A DNA stretch of 64,000 bases from Myxococcales bacterium (GTDB lineage Bacteria; Myxococcota_A; Polyangia; Polyangiales; Polyangiaceae), in contig JADJCA010000009.1 in NCBI GenBank assembly GCA_016703425.1, positions 558,001 through 622,000 on the forward strand, given 5' to 3'. Under the pieces are notes generated by a model that saw only the letters and a list, made by a program, of their open reading frames with translations, had not been told where the DNA came from and ran no database searches. The translations under genes and the position numbers were made by a program. Below, one piece after another: positions 30,573 to 39,559 of the stretch. Each line of letters begins with the position of its first letter. Positions within the stretch are counted from its first letter, which is position 1.

Positions 30573-31511
30573 GTGTGGGCTCGCCGTCGTGCCACCCTTC
30601 TCGCGCTCGTGACGTCGGTCGCGCTCGCCGGCGTGCTGTCGCCGCGACCGGCCCTTGCGCAACGAGCGGCGGGCGAATCGAGCTCCGATGCCGGCAAGAA
30701 GAAGTCGGCCAAAGGGGCTTACGAAGAGGGTGAACGCGCCTTCGGCAAGGGTGATTTCCGCCGCTCCGCGGAGAGCTTCGAGCAAGCCTACAAGCTTTCA
30801 CCGCACCACTCGGCGCTCTGGGCCGCCGCCCGCGCTTGGCTCCGCGCCGGCGAAGACGTTCGCGCCGCCAACCTCCTCGAGCGCTACCTGGGAGAGGCCC
30901 CCGCCGATGCACCGGATCGCGACCGCGCCACCGGCGCCATCCGAGAGCTCGACAAGCGCCTCGGCCGACTCGAGGTCGTGACCAACGACGTCGTCGGCGT
31001 GAAGGTCGACGGCGCATCACTCTCGACGCCGCGCCTGTGGGTCGTGCCTGGCGAGCACGTGGCCACCGGCGAGGTCGACGGCAAGCCGGTGCGCAAAGTC
31101 ATCACCGTGGCCGCTGGCGATCACATCAGCGTGAGCCTCGAGGTGGTCACGCGCGAGACGCCGCCACCGCCTCCACCGATCGCGACCAACGCGTCCAAGA
31201 AGCCGCTGCCACCGTGGGTCGTGGTCGTTGGCGGGACGCTCGCGGCCATCGGTACCGGCGCGACGATCTATTCGTACACCGACACGCTCGATAAGAAAGA
31301 CGCCTTCGAGGCGGATCGCACGTCGCGTACGAAGCTCGACAACGCCCATTCGGCCGAAGACCGGACCAACATCCTCCTCGTCTCAACCGTCGGCGTGGCC
31401 GCCGTTTCGCTCCTCGCTGCCGCGTTCCTGGTGGATTGGACGAGCGACGACAAGGTGAAGGCCGCACTCCTGCGGTTCAAGCCGCGGAACCACCTCTTCT
31501 CGGTTCCTTAA
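30573..31511 (+). CDS. Periplasmic TPR/PEGA-like protein, paralogue of 4983-5993
   Basis: 312 residues from GTG 30573, with a signal peptide (cleavage near ALAQ). Helical TPR-like part at about 45-130 (GERAFGKGDFRRSAESFEQA; ALWAAARAWLRAGEDVRAAN), PEGA-like beta part at about 135-195 (GRLEVVTNDVVGVKVDG; RLWVVPGEHVATGEVDGKPV), a Pro-rich linker, and two membrane helices at about 210-228 and 270-290. The domain order is the same as in the kinase-linked gene near 5 kb, but no kinase is adjacent here. It ends four bases inside the convergent beta-helix gene. Confidence 0.6.
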   Translation: MWARRRATLLALVTSVALAGVLSPRPALAQRAAGESSSDAGKKKSAKGAYEEGERAFGKGDFRRSAESFEQAYKLSPHHSALWAAARAWLRAGEDVRAANLLERYLGEAPADAPDRDRATGAIRELDKRLGRLEVVTNDVVGVKVDGASLSTPRLWVVPGEHVATGEVDGKPVRKVITVAAGDHISVSLEVVTRETPPPPPPIATNASKKPLPPWVVVVGGTLAAIGTGATIYSYTDTLDKKDAFEADRTSRTKLDNAHSAEDRTNILLVSTVGVAAVSLLAAAFLVDWTSDDKVKAALLRFKPRNHLFSVP

Positions 31512-33445
31512 GGAGTCCCGCGCGTACACGCCGGCGCCGACACGCCGCCCGTATCGACCGGCGCGACGACCGTGCTGAAGGGGACGTAGAGCACGTCACC
31601 GTACGAAGGCGCGTCGTAGCAGCCGGCGCCGCTTGCCGTGATGGCCGTCTGGGTTGGCGCACAGGCCGACCAAGCGTTACCGACGGCGAGTTGACTGCCC
31701 GCGGCTCCGGAGCGGGAGATGCAGAGACCGCCGAGTTTGTTGTTGCCCGTCGACGTCGCCACAAAGCGGTTTCCGCCGAGATCTGCCAGCGACACACCGA
31801 CATCGAACAACAAGAGCACGACGCCATTACCATTGCGTCGCTGGTTGAAGACAACGCCCACGGAGTTCTCGAGGAACACAGAGCCGCGAAGCTTCGCGCT
31901 CGTGCCCACACCGATGAAGAGTCCGGCGCCGCCACCCAGGGACCCGGGGCTCTTGCCGTTGCGGCGCGCCGTGAGAGCGCTGATTTCAGCCGTGTGGGCC
32001 GTGTCGAGGCGGACTCCGTCGCCACCGTTGTCGTTGCTGCGCACCGTGTCGATGACCACGGTCGCATTGAGGTCGGTGCCGTTGCCAATGAAGAGCCCGT
32101 GAATGCCGTTTTCGTCGAAGGCACCGTCAGCGACCTTGGCCGGGCCGCGCGACACGCGCATGCCGGCGACCGCGTTCTTGCTCGCGTCGATCTTCTGGAG
32201 CGCGTGAGCGGAGGTCGCCTCGGGCACCAAAAGGACGCCCGTGTGCTGATTCGACTGGGCGTCGGCCTGTTCGATCGTCACGTTGGCGTAGGCGTCGGCG
32301 ACGTGAATGCCGTAGAGAGCGTTGCCGTTGAACCGATTGCCACGACCCCCGGCGACGACGTGCAGCGACGGCGCGCCGACCTTGTTGACGGCGCCGCCGA
32401 CGACGAGCCCGCTGGCCCCGTTGTTGGTCGCGTAGACGCCAGGGCCCACGGTGCCGCCGCCGGCGACGAGGTAGATGCCGTTGCCGGTGACTCCGTCGAC
32501 CGTGACATGGCGGAGCGTGGGCGAGCCGCTGCCGCGGATACCGTGGACGTTGGTGCCGGCCGCCGCTTGCACTGTGAAGCCTTCGACGGTGCCGCCGAGG
32601 ACGTTCACGGCGCACTTGATGCCGGCGCAATCGACGTTCGCCTTGAGCGTCACGCGCGACGGATCGGCGGCCCCCACGCCGGGATACGCCGACGTGAGCG
32701 TCACGGCGGGCCCGACGAGCGCCGCTTCGTTGTAGACGGTGCCGCCGGAGCCGTTCACGTGGATCGTGAGTTGGGCGCCGCCGGCCGGCGCGCCCAACAG
32801 GATCGCCGAGGCGAGCGTCGTGAAGGGACACGCAAGCGAGCCGTTGCCGGCAGCGAGAGCCGCCTTGTCGACGTAAACGTGGCGATCGAGATCGAAGATG
32901 TCCGGCGCGGGGCATAGCCCCGCGTCGACGAGGCCGGCGTCGGCGCCGCTGTCGACGCCCCCGTCGACCACGACTCCGCCGTCGGTCTCAGCGTCGAACG
33001 CCCCGGCGTCGGAGGCGGCGTCCGCCGACGCGTCGAAGGCTCCGCCGTCGGTCGCCGCGTCGGGCCACGACGCATCGCCTCCAGCCTCGTTCGTCGCCGC
33101 GTCGGCGCCGCCGTCGTGGCCACCTTCGTTTCCCGCATCGACGAAGGCACCATCGGCCCCCGAGGCGTCCACCGTGGCATCGACAGAGCCATCTGCTCCC
33201 GCGTCGTCCGTCACCGTCGCATCGCTGCCAGCGTCAACCCCGCCTTCGCTTCCGCCACCGCCGTCGTTCCCCGGGCTTTGGCCGTCGCTCTCCGCCAACG
33301 AGCCACCGTCGGCCGCCGGTGCCCCGTCGGCCTCGTCGCCATCGGGGATCGTAAATTCGCTGGCGCCACCACATGCCGCAGCCGTGGCGACCGCGAACGC
33401 GAAGACGACGCGACCTGTCCTCCGAGAACGACGGGCGAAAGCCAA
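31508..33445 (-). CDS. Right-handed parallel beta-helix lipoprotein
   Basis: 645 residues from TTG 33445, which directly follows the stop of the upstream lipoprotein gene. The signal ends ATAAACGG, a lipobox. Residues about 27-185 are an Asp/Gly/Ala linker of acidic repeats typical of myxobacterial surface lipoproteins. From about 190 to 600 come short beta-helix coils with Asn/Gly turns (NGIYLVAGGGTVGPGVYATN; NDNGGDGVRLDTAHTAE), a fold used by pectate-lyase-like and right-handed beta-helix proteins. A terminal segment contains two or three Cys. No catalytic set was found, so it is probably a binding or surface protein. Confidence 0.72.
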   Translation of the reverse strand: MAFARRSRRTGRVVFAFAVATAAACGGASEFTIPDGDEADGAPAADGGSLAESDGQSPGNDGGGGSEGGVDAGSDATVTDDAGADGSVDATVDASGADGAFVDAGNEGGHDGGADAATNEAGGDASWPDAATDGGAFDASADAASDAGAFDAETDGGVVVDGGVDSGADAGLVDAGLCPAPDIFDLDRHVYVDKAALAAGNGSLACPFTTLASAILLGAPAGGAQLTIHVNGSGGTVYNEAALVGPAVTLTSAYPGVGAADPSRVTLKANVDCAGIKCAVNVLGGTVEGFTVQAAAGTNVHGIRGSGSPTLRHVTVDGVTGNGIYLVAGGGTVGPGVYATNNGASGLVVGGAVNKVGAPSLHVVAGGRGNRFNGNALYGIHVADAYANVTIEQADAQSNQHTGVLLVPEATSAHALQKIDASKNAVAGMRVSRGPAKVADGAFDENGIHGLFIGNGTDLNATVVIDTVRSNDNGGDGVRLDTAHTAEISALTARRNGKSPGSLGGGAGLFIGVGTSAKLRGSVFLENSVGVVFNQRRNGNGVVLLLFDVGVSLADLGGNRFVATSTGNNKLGGLCISRSGAAGSQLAVGNAWSACAPTQTAITASGAGCYDAPSYGDVLYVPFSTVVAPVDTGGVSAPACTRGTP

Positions 33446-33447
33446 TG

Positions 33448-34158
33448 TCAGTACCGTTCTTTCGGCTCGCTCTCAGCGAGCACCTCGACCTTGGGGAAGA
33501 CCTCGTGCACGAAGCGGTCGCGCACCTGCCGGGCGCGCGGCTCGTCTTCGCGAGCGGGCACCGCAACCCCTACCACCAAACAGCGACCGCGCCAGGCCGG
33601 GTACGCCGCATACGCGGCGGCGTATCGCTCGCGCGCGGCGAGGGTCGCCATTTTTGCAAAGACCGCGTCGACGGGGACGATCTGCGGCGTCGGATCCTTG
33701 TGAAAATGCCAGACAAAGGCGTGGGGCGCCTCGTGCTCAAGCTCCACCGAGAACGCGTCGACGACGGGCTGCGCCACGCGCTCGAAGGCCCTGGCGCAGC
33801 TGCCGCTGCCATCGGCGGCGTCACCTTCGATGACCCAACCGCCGACGATGGCGTGATGGTCCTTGCCGTAGCGAAAGGCCATCAGGCTGGGCACGCCCCA
33901 GAACTTGACGCGCGTCCAGTTGGGCGCGTCGGGGAGGACCATGCGAACGCTGTTTTGCCTATCGTTCCGCGCGTCCAACTTGGAGACCTTGAGCTGTTCC
34001 AAGGCGGCGGCGTGGGCGGTGCCCCCGTGCCCACCTTGCGACGCGGAGCCGTCGTCCTTCGGAGGCGGCGCCGCTGGCACCGCAAGGTGGGCCGTCGAAG
34101 GTGCCGACGAGCAAGCGGAAAGCGTCGCTGCGAAGAGCGACGCGCAGATCATCGGCAT
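33448..34158 (-). CDS. Predicted lipoprotein, unknown function
   Basis: 236 residues from ATG 34158, giving a short signal with lipobox LSAC. A longer start at 34242 (MAFRVAGSRS) is possible. The mature part has an alpha/beta pattern (RVKFWGVPSLMAFRYGKDHH; VVDAFSVELEHEAPHAFVWH) and no membrane segment. No family was recognised. Its TGA is two bases from the start of the beta-helix lipoprotein, so the two are almost certainly one operon. Confidence 0.6.
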   Translation of the reverse strand: MPMICASLFAATLSACSSAPSTAHLAVPAAPPPKDDGSASQGGHGGTAHAAALEQLKVSKLDARNDRQNSVRMVLPDAPNWTRVKFWGVPSLMAFRYGKDHHAIVGGWVIEGDAADGSGSCARAFERVAQPVVDAFSVELEHEAPHAFVWHFHKDPTPQIVPVDAVFAKMATLAARERYAAAYAAYPAWRGRCLVVGVAVPAREDEPRARQVRDRFVHEVFPKVEVLAESEPKERY

Positions 34159-34365
34159 GGAGCGAAGGGAGCGACGCACCCAAGGAAGAGTATCGGTCGC
34201 GAGCGACGCGGTCGAACGGGAGCCAGCAACGCGGAAAGCCATGGACCGTTGGACGTGCGCGCTGGCGGGGTGACGCAGCCGTGACGCGATGCGTGAGTCG
34301 CCGCAACAAAGCGCTCGCCGCCTGGTGCGCCGCCGTGGAATTTGGGGTAAAGCCGACCCCGCCAC

Positions 34366-36192
34366 ATGGAACTCAAGACCCCCCTCACGGACAACGCGCA
34401 CCTCCTCAACTGGGTCAAAGAAATGGCCCTCCTCTGCAAGCCCGACCAAGTCGTCTTTTGCGACGGGTCGGAGGAGGAGAAAGCTCGGCTCACCGAGCTG
34501 GCCGTCGCGCAAGGGATCCTCGAGCCCCTCAACCAGACGAAGCTCCCCGGCTGCTACCTCCACCGCTCCAACCCGAACGACGTGGCGCGCGTCGAGCAGC
34601 TCACCTTCATCTGCACGCCGAAGAAGGAAGACGCGGGCCCCACCAACAACTGGATGTCGCCGGCCGACGCCGAAGCGAAGGTCCTGCCGCTCTTCGAGGG
34701 CTCCATGAAGGGCCGCACGATGTACGTCGTGCCGTACATCATGGGCCCGCCCGGCTCGCCGCTCGCGAAGGTCGGCATCGAGCTCACCGACAGCGTCTAC
34801 GTCGCCCTCAACATGCGGATCATGACGCGCATGGGGAAGATCGCGCTCAAGCAGCTCGGCCAGGGCGATGAGTTCAACCGGGGCCTCCACTCGGTGCTCG
34901 ACTGCAACCCGGACCGCCGCTTCATCTGCCACTTCCCCCACGACAACACCATCTGGTCTGTCGGCTCGGGATACGGCGGCAACGTCCTCCTCGGCAAGAA
35001 GTGCCTCGCGCTCCGCATCGGGAGCTTCCTCGGCCGCAACGAGGGTTGGCTCGCCGAGCACATGTTGATCCTCGGCGTGGAGAGCCCCGAGGGCGAGATG
35101 ACGTACGTGGCTGCGGCGTTCCCCAGCGCGTGCGGCAAGACCAACTTCGCGATGATGATCCCGCCGGAGCGCTTCCGCGGCTGGAAGATCTGGACCGTTG
35201 GTGACGACATCGCGTGGATGAAGGTCGGCGCTGATGGTCGCCTCCGCGCCGTGAACCCCGAGTTCGGCTACTTCGGCGTCGCGCCCGGCACGAGCATGAA
35301 GTCGAACCCCAACGCGATGCTCACCGTCGCGAAGGACACGCTCTTCACGAACGTCGCGAAGACCGCCGACGGCGACGTCTGGTGGGAAGGCAAAGACGGC
35401 GAGGTTCCCGAAGAGCTGACCGACTGGCAGGGCCGCCCCTGGAAGAAGGGGTCAACGGAGAAGGCCGCGCACCCGAACTCGCGCTTCACGGCGCCGATGA
35501 CGAACAACCCGGCGCTCTCCCGCTTCGCGGAAGATCCCGAAGGCGTCCCCATCAGCGCGATCATCTTCGGCGGCCGGCGCGCCACGACGATCCCGCTCGT
35601 CATCCAGTCGTTCAACTGGGCCCACGGCGTCTTCTTCGGCGCCACGCTCGGCTCCGAAACGACGGCCGCCGCCACGGGGAAGGTCGGCGTCGTGCGCCGC
35701 GACCCGTTCGCGATGTTGCCCTTCTGCGGCTACAATATGGCCGAGTACTTCCAGCACTGGCTCGAGATGCAGGCGGAGATCCAGAACCCGCCGAAGATCT
35801 TCATGGTGAACTGGTTCCGCCAGGGCAAAGACGGCAAGTTCCTCTGGCCAGGCTTCGGCGAGAACATGCGCGCCCTCAAGTGGATCGTCGACCGTGCGCG
35901 GCTCCGCGTCGGCGGCCAAGAGACGCCCTTCGGTTGGGTCCCCAAGGCGGGCGACCTCGACCTCTCGGGCCTCAACATCTCGGCGGAGCAAGTCAACGCG
36001 GCGACGGCCATCGACCTCGACGAGTGGAAAGCGGAGCTCGAGGCCGACGGCGAGTTCTTCCAGTCGCTCGGAGCCCAACTCCCCGAGCCGCTTGAGCTTC
36101 AGCGCAAGCTCTTCCTGTCACGCATCGAGGCCATGAAGCGTCGTCACTGGACGAGCCCGCTCACGATGCGACCGGCCACCCCCGCCGAGTAG
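34366..36192 (+). CDS. pckG: Phosphoenolpyruvate carboxykinase (GTP)
   Basis: 608 residues, the normal length of the GTP class. It converts oxaloacetate and GTP to phosphoenolpyruvate, CO2 and GDP, the first step of gluconeogenesis. Motifs: the P-loop AFPSACGKTNFAMM with the hyper-reactive Cys, the substrate segment SGYGGNVLLGKKCLALRIGS, the metal region WTVGDDIAWM, and the guanine-site Phe-rich part FMVNWFRQGKDGKFLWPGFG. ATG 34366 is followed by a typical start (LTDNAHLLNWVKEMALLCKP). Monocistronic, with a stem-loop after the stop. Confidence 0.96.
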   Translation: MELKTPLTDNAHLLNWVKEMALLCKPDQVVFCDGSEEEKARLTELAVAQGILEPLNQTKLPGCYLHRSNPNDVARVEQLTFICTPKKEDAGPTNNWMSPADAEAKVLPLFEGSMKGRTMYVVPYIMGPPGSPLAKVGIELTDSVYVALNMRIMTRMGKIALKQLGQGDEFNRGLHSVLDCNPDRRFICHFPHDNTIWSVGSGYGGNVLLGKKCLALRIGSFLGRNEGWLAEHMLILGVESPEGEMTYVAAAFPSACGKTNFAMMIPPERFRGWKIWTVGDDIAWMKVGADGRLRAVNPEFGYFGVAPGTSMKSNPNAMLTVAKDTLFTNVAKTADGDVWWEGKDGEVPEELTDWQGRPWKKGSTEKAAHPNSRFTAPMTNNPALSRFAEDPEGVPISAIIFGGRRATTIPLVIQSFNWAHGVFFGATLGSETTAAATGKVGVVRRDPFAMLPFCGYNMAEYFQHWLEMQAEIQNPPKIFMVNWFRQGKDGKFLWPGFGENMRALKWIVDRARLRVGGQETPFGWVPKAGDLDLSGLNISAEQVNAATAIDLDEWKAELEADGEFFQSLGAQLPEPLELQRKLFLSRIEAMKRRHWTSPLTMRPATPAE

Positions 36193-36213
36193 TCGCACCC
36201 TCCGCCGCTGACG

Positions 36214-36247
36214 GGACCGCTCGGGCAGGAGCCCGCTGTGGCGGTCC
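36214..36247 (+). terminator. Stem-loop downstream of pckG
   Basis: Outer arms GGACCGC (36214-36220) and GCGGTCC (36241-36247) enclose a second hairpin CGGGC-AGGA-GCCCG. No U-run follows, so it may be a 3' stabiliser or a weak terminator. Confidence 0.5.
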
Positions 36248-36293
36248 GGCCGTGCCGTCACGCGGGTGTGTGGCCTACGAGGGCGACCCGAGC

Positions 36294-36321
36294 GCGGAGG
36301 TATTTGACGGACATCCTCCGC
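36294..36321. promoter_or_regulatory. Inverted repeat upstream of the lipase gene
   Basis: Perfect arms GCGGAGG and CCTCCGC separated by 14 bases that include TTGACG, a -35-like hexamer. Possible operator; no known regulator is implied. Confidence 0.35.
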
Positions 36322-36457
36322 ACATGCGTTGGCGATCGTTTGGTCGTTCCCGGTCGCGCGAAGCGCCATCCGGATCGGGGCGTGTCCATCTGAGCGGCGC
36401 AAAAACCGCTCATTTCGGCACGGGAGGGCCGGCATGTAGGTTGCTACACCACCTGCC

Positions 36458-37762
36458 ATGAGATCCTCCGCATCCGCACTCGCCGCCGCAGTGACGCTGG
36501 CCTTGGCCGGCGCCGGCTGCTCCTCCGAGCCCGCCACCGAAGAGACCGAGGAAGGCGCCCTGTCGCTTCCGGCGGAGCTCCAGGGCGACCGCTTCCAGTT
36601 CCGCGTGAACTCGCCCGAAGAGCAGCAGGGCGTCGACGCTCGAAACGCCTACGGCGCCGCCGTCTTGGCGAAGGCCGTCTACCTCGAGAAGTCTCCCGCC
36701 GAGATGGCCGCGGTGCTGAAGCAGCTCGGCGTCGGCGACGTCCGCGAGAAGGACGTCCTCATCTTCGAGGCCAAGAAGAGCGGCCTCGATCCGCGAACGC
36801 ATCCCATCATCAACGGCACCAACGGCATGTACGTGAAGACGGCTAGCGCCGGCTTCCTCGTCTTCCGCGGCAGCGAAGACGGCGTCCTACAAGACGCGCT
36901 AACCAACGCGCAGGTCAACGGCGTCAACCCAGGCGGCGTGGTCTCGAACAACCGCGCCGGCCTTGGCAAGGCCCACTCGGGGTACTTCCTCGGGGTGAAG
37001 TCTGTGTGGTCGCAAATCCGCGACCGGCTCGCCAAGGAGCACGGCGACGCGGGCCGATCGAAGCTTCCGCTCTATGTCATCGGGCACAGCCTCGGCGGCG
37101 CCGTGGGGCAGATCGCCATGCACCACCTGCTCTTCGACAGCTGCATCGGCGGGGTCTTCAACCAGCTCGACCTGGCGGGCACCTGCGAGGAGAAGTACAT
37201 CCCGGTGACCGCGCTCTACGCCTTCGGCTCGCCGCGCATCGGCGACGAGGAGTTCGCGACCACGCTCGCTTCCCGCGCGAAGCAGACCGGCACGCGCGTC
37301 TTCCGCTTCGTCAACGAGAAGGATCAGGTCTCGATGCTGCCGCGGCACGTGCCGATTCCTCAGATCGTGCTGCCGCCCTATCGCCACATCGGCGTCGGCG
37401 GCGACGAGCGCGCCTTTGCGATCTACCTCGGCAAGGACGGCGAACTAGTGGCGCCTGTCGACGCGCCGAGCAGCTGCAGCGGCAGTGACGTCGCCATCGA
37501 GGGCAAGAACCTCAAGGACATCGTCCAGTGCGACCTCACGATGTCGGAGTTCTTGAGCGGCATCGCCGCCGGAAAGCCGCCGTGGCGGACCGAACATTCG
37601 ATGGCCCTCTACAAGGAGAAGCTCAAGATCACCGCTCAGATCGCGCTCCTGGGCCTCTCCCCCAAAGATCCGAAGACCGAAGATCTCCGCAAAGAGCTCA
37701 AGGCTTCGCTCGAGCGACTGCGGGCGCAGCTCGCCTCCATGCACCACACCGACTCGCGCTGA
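36458..37762 (+). CDS. Class 3 (Rhizomucor-type) lipase, lipoprotein
   Basis: 434 residues. The signal ends with a lipobox (AGAGCSS near residue 21). The lipase_3 core has an FLVFRGSED oxyanion region, the nucleophile elbow VIGHSLGGAVGQ, the catalytic Asp likely in RFVNEKDQV and His in YRHIGVGG. It should hydrolyse triglycerides or phospholipids at the outer membrane or outside the cell, as suits a predatory or saprophytic myxobacterium. The C-terminal 100 residues are helical and ungrouped. The leader contains a 7-base inverted repeat (36294-36321). Confidence 0.85.
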   Translation: MRSSASALAAAVTLALAGAGCSSEPATEETEEGALSLPAELQGDRFQFRVNSPEEQQGVDARNAYGAAVLAKAVYLEKSPAEMAAVLKQLGVGDVREKDVLIFEAKKSGLDPRTHPIINGTNGMYVKTASAGFLVFRGSEDGVLQDALTNAQVNGVNPGGVVSNNRAGLGKAHSGYFLGVKSVWSQIRDRLAKEHGDAGRSKLPLYVIGHSLGGAVGQIAMHHLLFDSCIGGVFNQLDLAGTCEEKYIPVTALYAFGSPRIGDEEFATTLASRAKQTGTRVFRFVNEKDQVSMLPRHVPIPQIVLPPYRHIGVGGDERAFAIYLGKDGELVAPVDAPSSCSGSDVAIEGKNLKDIVQCDLTMSEFLSGIAAGKPPWRTEHSMALYKEKLKITAQIALLGLSPKDPKTEDLRKELKASLERLRAQLASMHHTDSR

Positions 37763-37781
37763 CCTCGCACGCGGCGACGCA

Positions 37782-38495
37782 TTATGCCTGGTCCTTCTTC
37801 TCTTTCGCCGAGCGCTTGCGAAAGAGAAGGAGGTAGTTGAAGCCGCGCAAGAAGAAGTTTCCCTCGTCGGCCGCGCGCCGGTAGTTCCCCATCTCGAGCG
37901 TCTTGTTGTGGCGCGTCACGCAGACGACGTCGTGCGGGATGAAGTCGGCCTTCGCCATCTCGAAGAGCTCAAAGCCCAAGGGGAAGAAGCCCTTGTCCTT
38001 CTTGAACACGTCGCACACGTAGATGGCCAGCATGGCTTCGTCCTTGAGCACGCGGGCGCACTCCGTGAGGACGAGGCGCATGGCGCGCTGGTAGCGGCCG
38101 TCGGCTTTGAGCTTGCCGATGCAACGGGCGTCGTCGGAGTAGTCGAGGTTGTCGGCGTAGGGCGGGTCCATGAAGACGAGCTCGACGCTGCCGCTCTTCA
38201 GCGGCAGGCTGCGGGCGTCTGCCTGTTTGATGTCGGGGCGTGTTGGCGCGAGGTCAAAGCCAAGGCCCTGTCGACCGAGGTCACGGCAGACGTCGAGGGT
38301 GGTTCCGCTGCCGCAGAACGGGTCGAGCACCTTGGCGCCTTCCGCCGTGAAGCGATGCACCACGTTCCAAATGACGTAGGAGGGCGTGGCGCCACGGAAC
38401 GCCTGACTGCCCTGCGCACCGTCCCCGTAGTGTTGCGACGGGTAGTCCCAGAGGGTGCTGATTTGCGGAACGAGCTTCGGCTTGGAGAGCGCCAC
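37782..38495 (-). CDS. Adenine-N6/cytosine-N4 DNA methyltransferase
   Basis: 237 residues from GTG 38495. The SAM motif I is LDPFCGSGTT and the catalytic motif IV is DPPY (FMDPPYADNLDYSD), in that order, as in alpha/gamma type enzymes. The C-terminus (LEMGNYRRAADEGNFFLRGF) could be part of target contact. No restriction gene is adjacent, so it is an orphan. The same frame stays coding-like for about 110 bases upstream of the GTG (reading GEVFAFAVGSSGLPEHNPP) but has no standard start, so the real N-terminus may be longer or a shift may be present. Confidence 0.82.
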   Translation of the reverse strand: MALSKPKLVPQISTLWDYPSQHYGDGAQGSQAFRGATPSYVIWNVVHRFTAEGAKVLDPFCGSGTTLDVCRDLGRQGLGFDLAPTRPDIKQADARSLPLKSGSVELVFMDPPYADNLDYSDDARCIGKLKADGRYQRAMRLVLTECARVLKDEAMLAIYVCDVFKKDKGFFPLGFELFEMAKADFIPHDVVCVTRHNKTLEMGNYRRAADEGNFFLRGFNYLLLFRKRSAKEKKDQA

Positions 38496-38616
38496 GGGCG
38501 GATTGTGCTCGGGAAGCCCCGAGGAGCCAACTGCGAAGGCGAAAACCTCGCCGTTGGCCGTCCGAGGAGCGATTTCGGCCGTCGCGCCGTGGCGCCATTC
38601 GCACTATGGTCCGCCG

Positions 38617-38856
38617 ATGCAGTCGATGAACCGGCCCGTCGATCGTGGCTTCGTAAAAGCCGTCGCTTACAAGCGCACGCTCACGGGAGCGCTGAGCCTC
38701 GTCGGCGCCGTCGTCATGACGGCCATGGCGATGTCGCGGGGAGATCGGTCGCTGCTGCCGCTCGCGGCGGCGGTCATCTTCGTCGTGTCCGGTAGCTGGG
38801 CGCTCCGCGACGGCCTGCGGCTCTTCCGCGATCTCCGCGTCGGCTCGGAGCGGTAG
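38617..38856 (+). CDS. Small membrane protein (79 residues)
   Basis: ATG 38617 gives MQSMNRPVDRGFVKAVAYKR then two hydrophobic helices (TGALSLVGAVVMTAMAMS; LLPLAAAVIFVVSGSWALRD) and a basic tail. Codon bias is good. The protein diverges from the methyltransferase gene, 121 bases away. No family recognised. Confidence 0.45.
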   Translation: MQSMNRPVDRGFVKAVAYKRTLTGALSLVGAVVMTAMAMSRGDRSLLPLAAAVIFVVSGSWALRDGLRLFRDLRVGSER

Positions 38857-38884
38857 CCCGCGACCGTTCCCCGAACTCACGACG

Positions 38885-39436
38885 CTATCGAAGCGTCAAC
38901 GCGACAACGGCCGCGAAGGCCATGAAGACGCAGCTCGTGATCGTCAGCGCCCAGCGCGCATCGCGGTCGTAGCGCGGGGACGTCCACAGCGCGGCAACAC
39001 CGATCGGCGGAGCGAGCACGAGCAGCAAGCCCAAGAACCACGGCGAGCTCCAGGGCTCGGCGACGGGGAGCCGTGGCATGACGTCGGCGGCGCGGCGCGC
39101 ATCGGCCTCCGCCAGAGGAAGAGGCATCTGAAAGACGCGAGCGTGGCGCAGCGGAGCGACGCGGCGAACGTATTCGCGCTCTGCCGTGGACCGAACGGGC
39201 GTGGGTCGCCGCTCGCCACGCCGCCAATCGGCGCGAGCCTCATCGCCGACGTGCACGTCGACGAGCGTGTCGGCGTCGAGCGGCTGCGTGCTACGGGACG
39301 CCTTCCTTGCGAAGGGCGACGCTGGCAGGAAGAGGCACTTGGCTAGCTCGGCGCGGCCGCGAATCTTGAGCCATTCACGCGGGACGAGGTTGATGGGCGC
39401 TTCGCTCAGCCAACCGTTCCCGCGTAGCGTCGTCAT
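38885..39436 (-). CDS. Hypothetical protein with C-terminal membrane hairpin
   Basis: 183 residues from ATG 39436 (a TTG at 39475 is also open). The N-terminal 120 residues are soluble with beta strands (LDADTLVDVHVGDEARADWR). Two membrane helices follow at about 125-150 and 160-183 (PWFLGLLLVLAPPIGVAALW; ALTITSCVFMAFAAVVALTL). It could be an E3-ligase-like GIDE-type anchored domain, but nothing identifies it firmly. Confidence 0.45.
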   Translation of the reverse strand: MTTLRGNGWLSEAPINLVPREWLKIRGRAELAKCLFLPASPFARKASRSTQPLDADTLVDVHVGDEARADWRRGERRPTPVRSTAEREYVRRVAPLRHARVFQMPLPLAEADARRAADVMPRLPVAEPWSSPWFLGLLLVLAPPIGVAALWTSPRYDRDARWALTITSCVFMAFAAVVALTLR

Positions 39437-39559
39437 CGGTCCGTTCAGGCTGAGGCTTCTGGGGGCCGCCCGCAAGGTGGGGTGTTCAATATCTCGTACC
39501 CACAGGCGAAAAAGCCCTTGGTTTCTCGAGGTGTTTTCCGCGGGCGAAGGCCGTCGATT

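Noticed and set aside
31436..32917. Plus-strand ORF of 493 codons opposite the beta-helix lipoprotein
   Set aside because: Composition-driven shadow; the lipoprotein has a lipobox and repeat structure.
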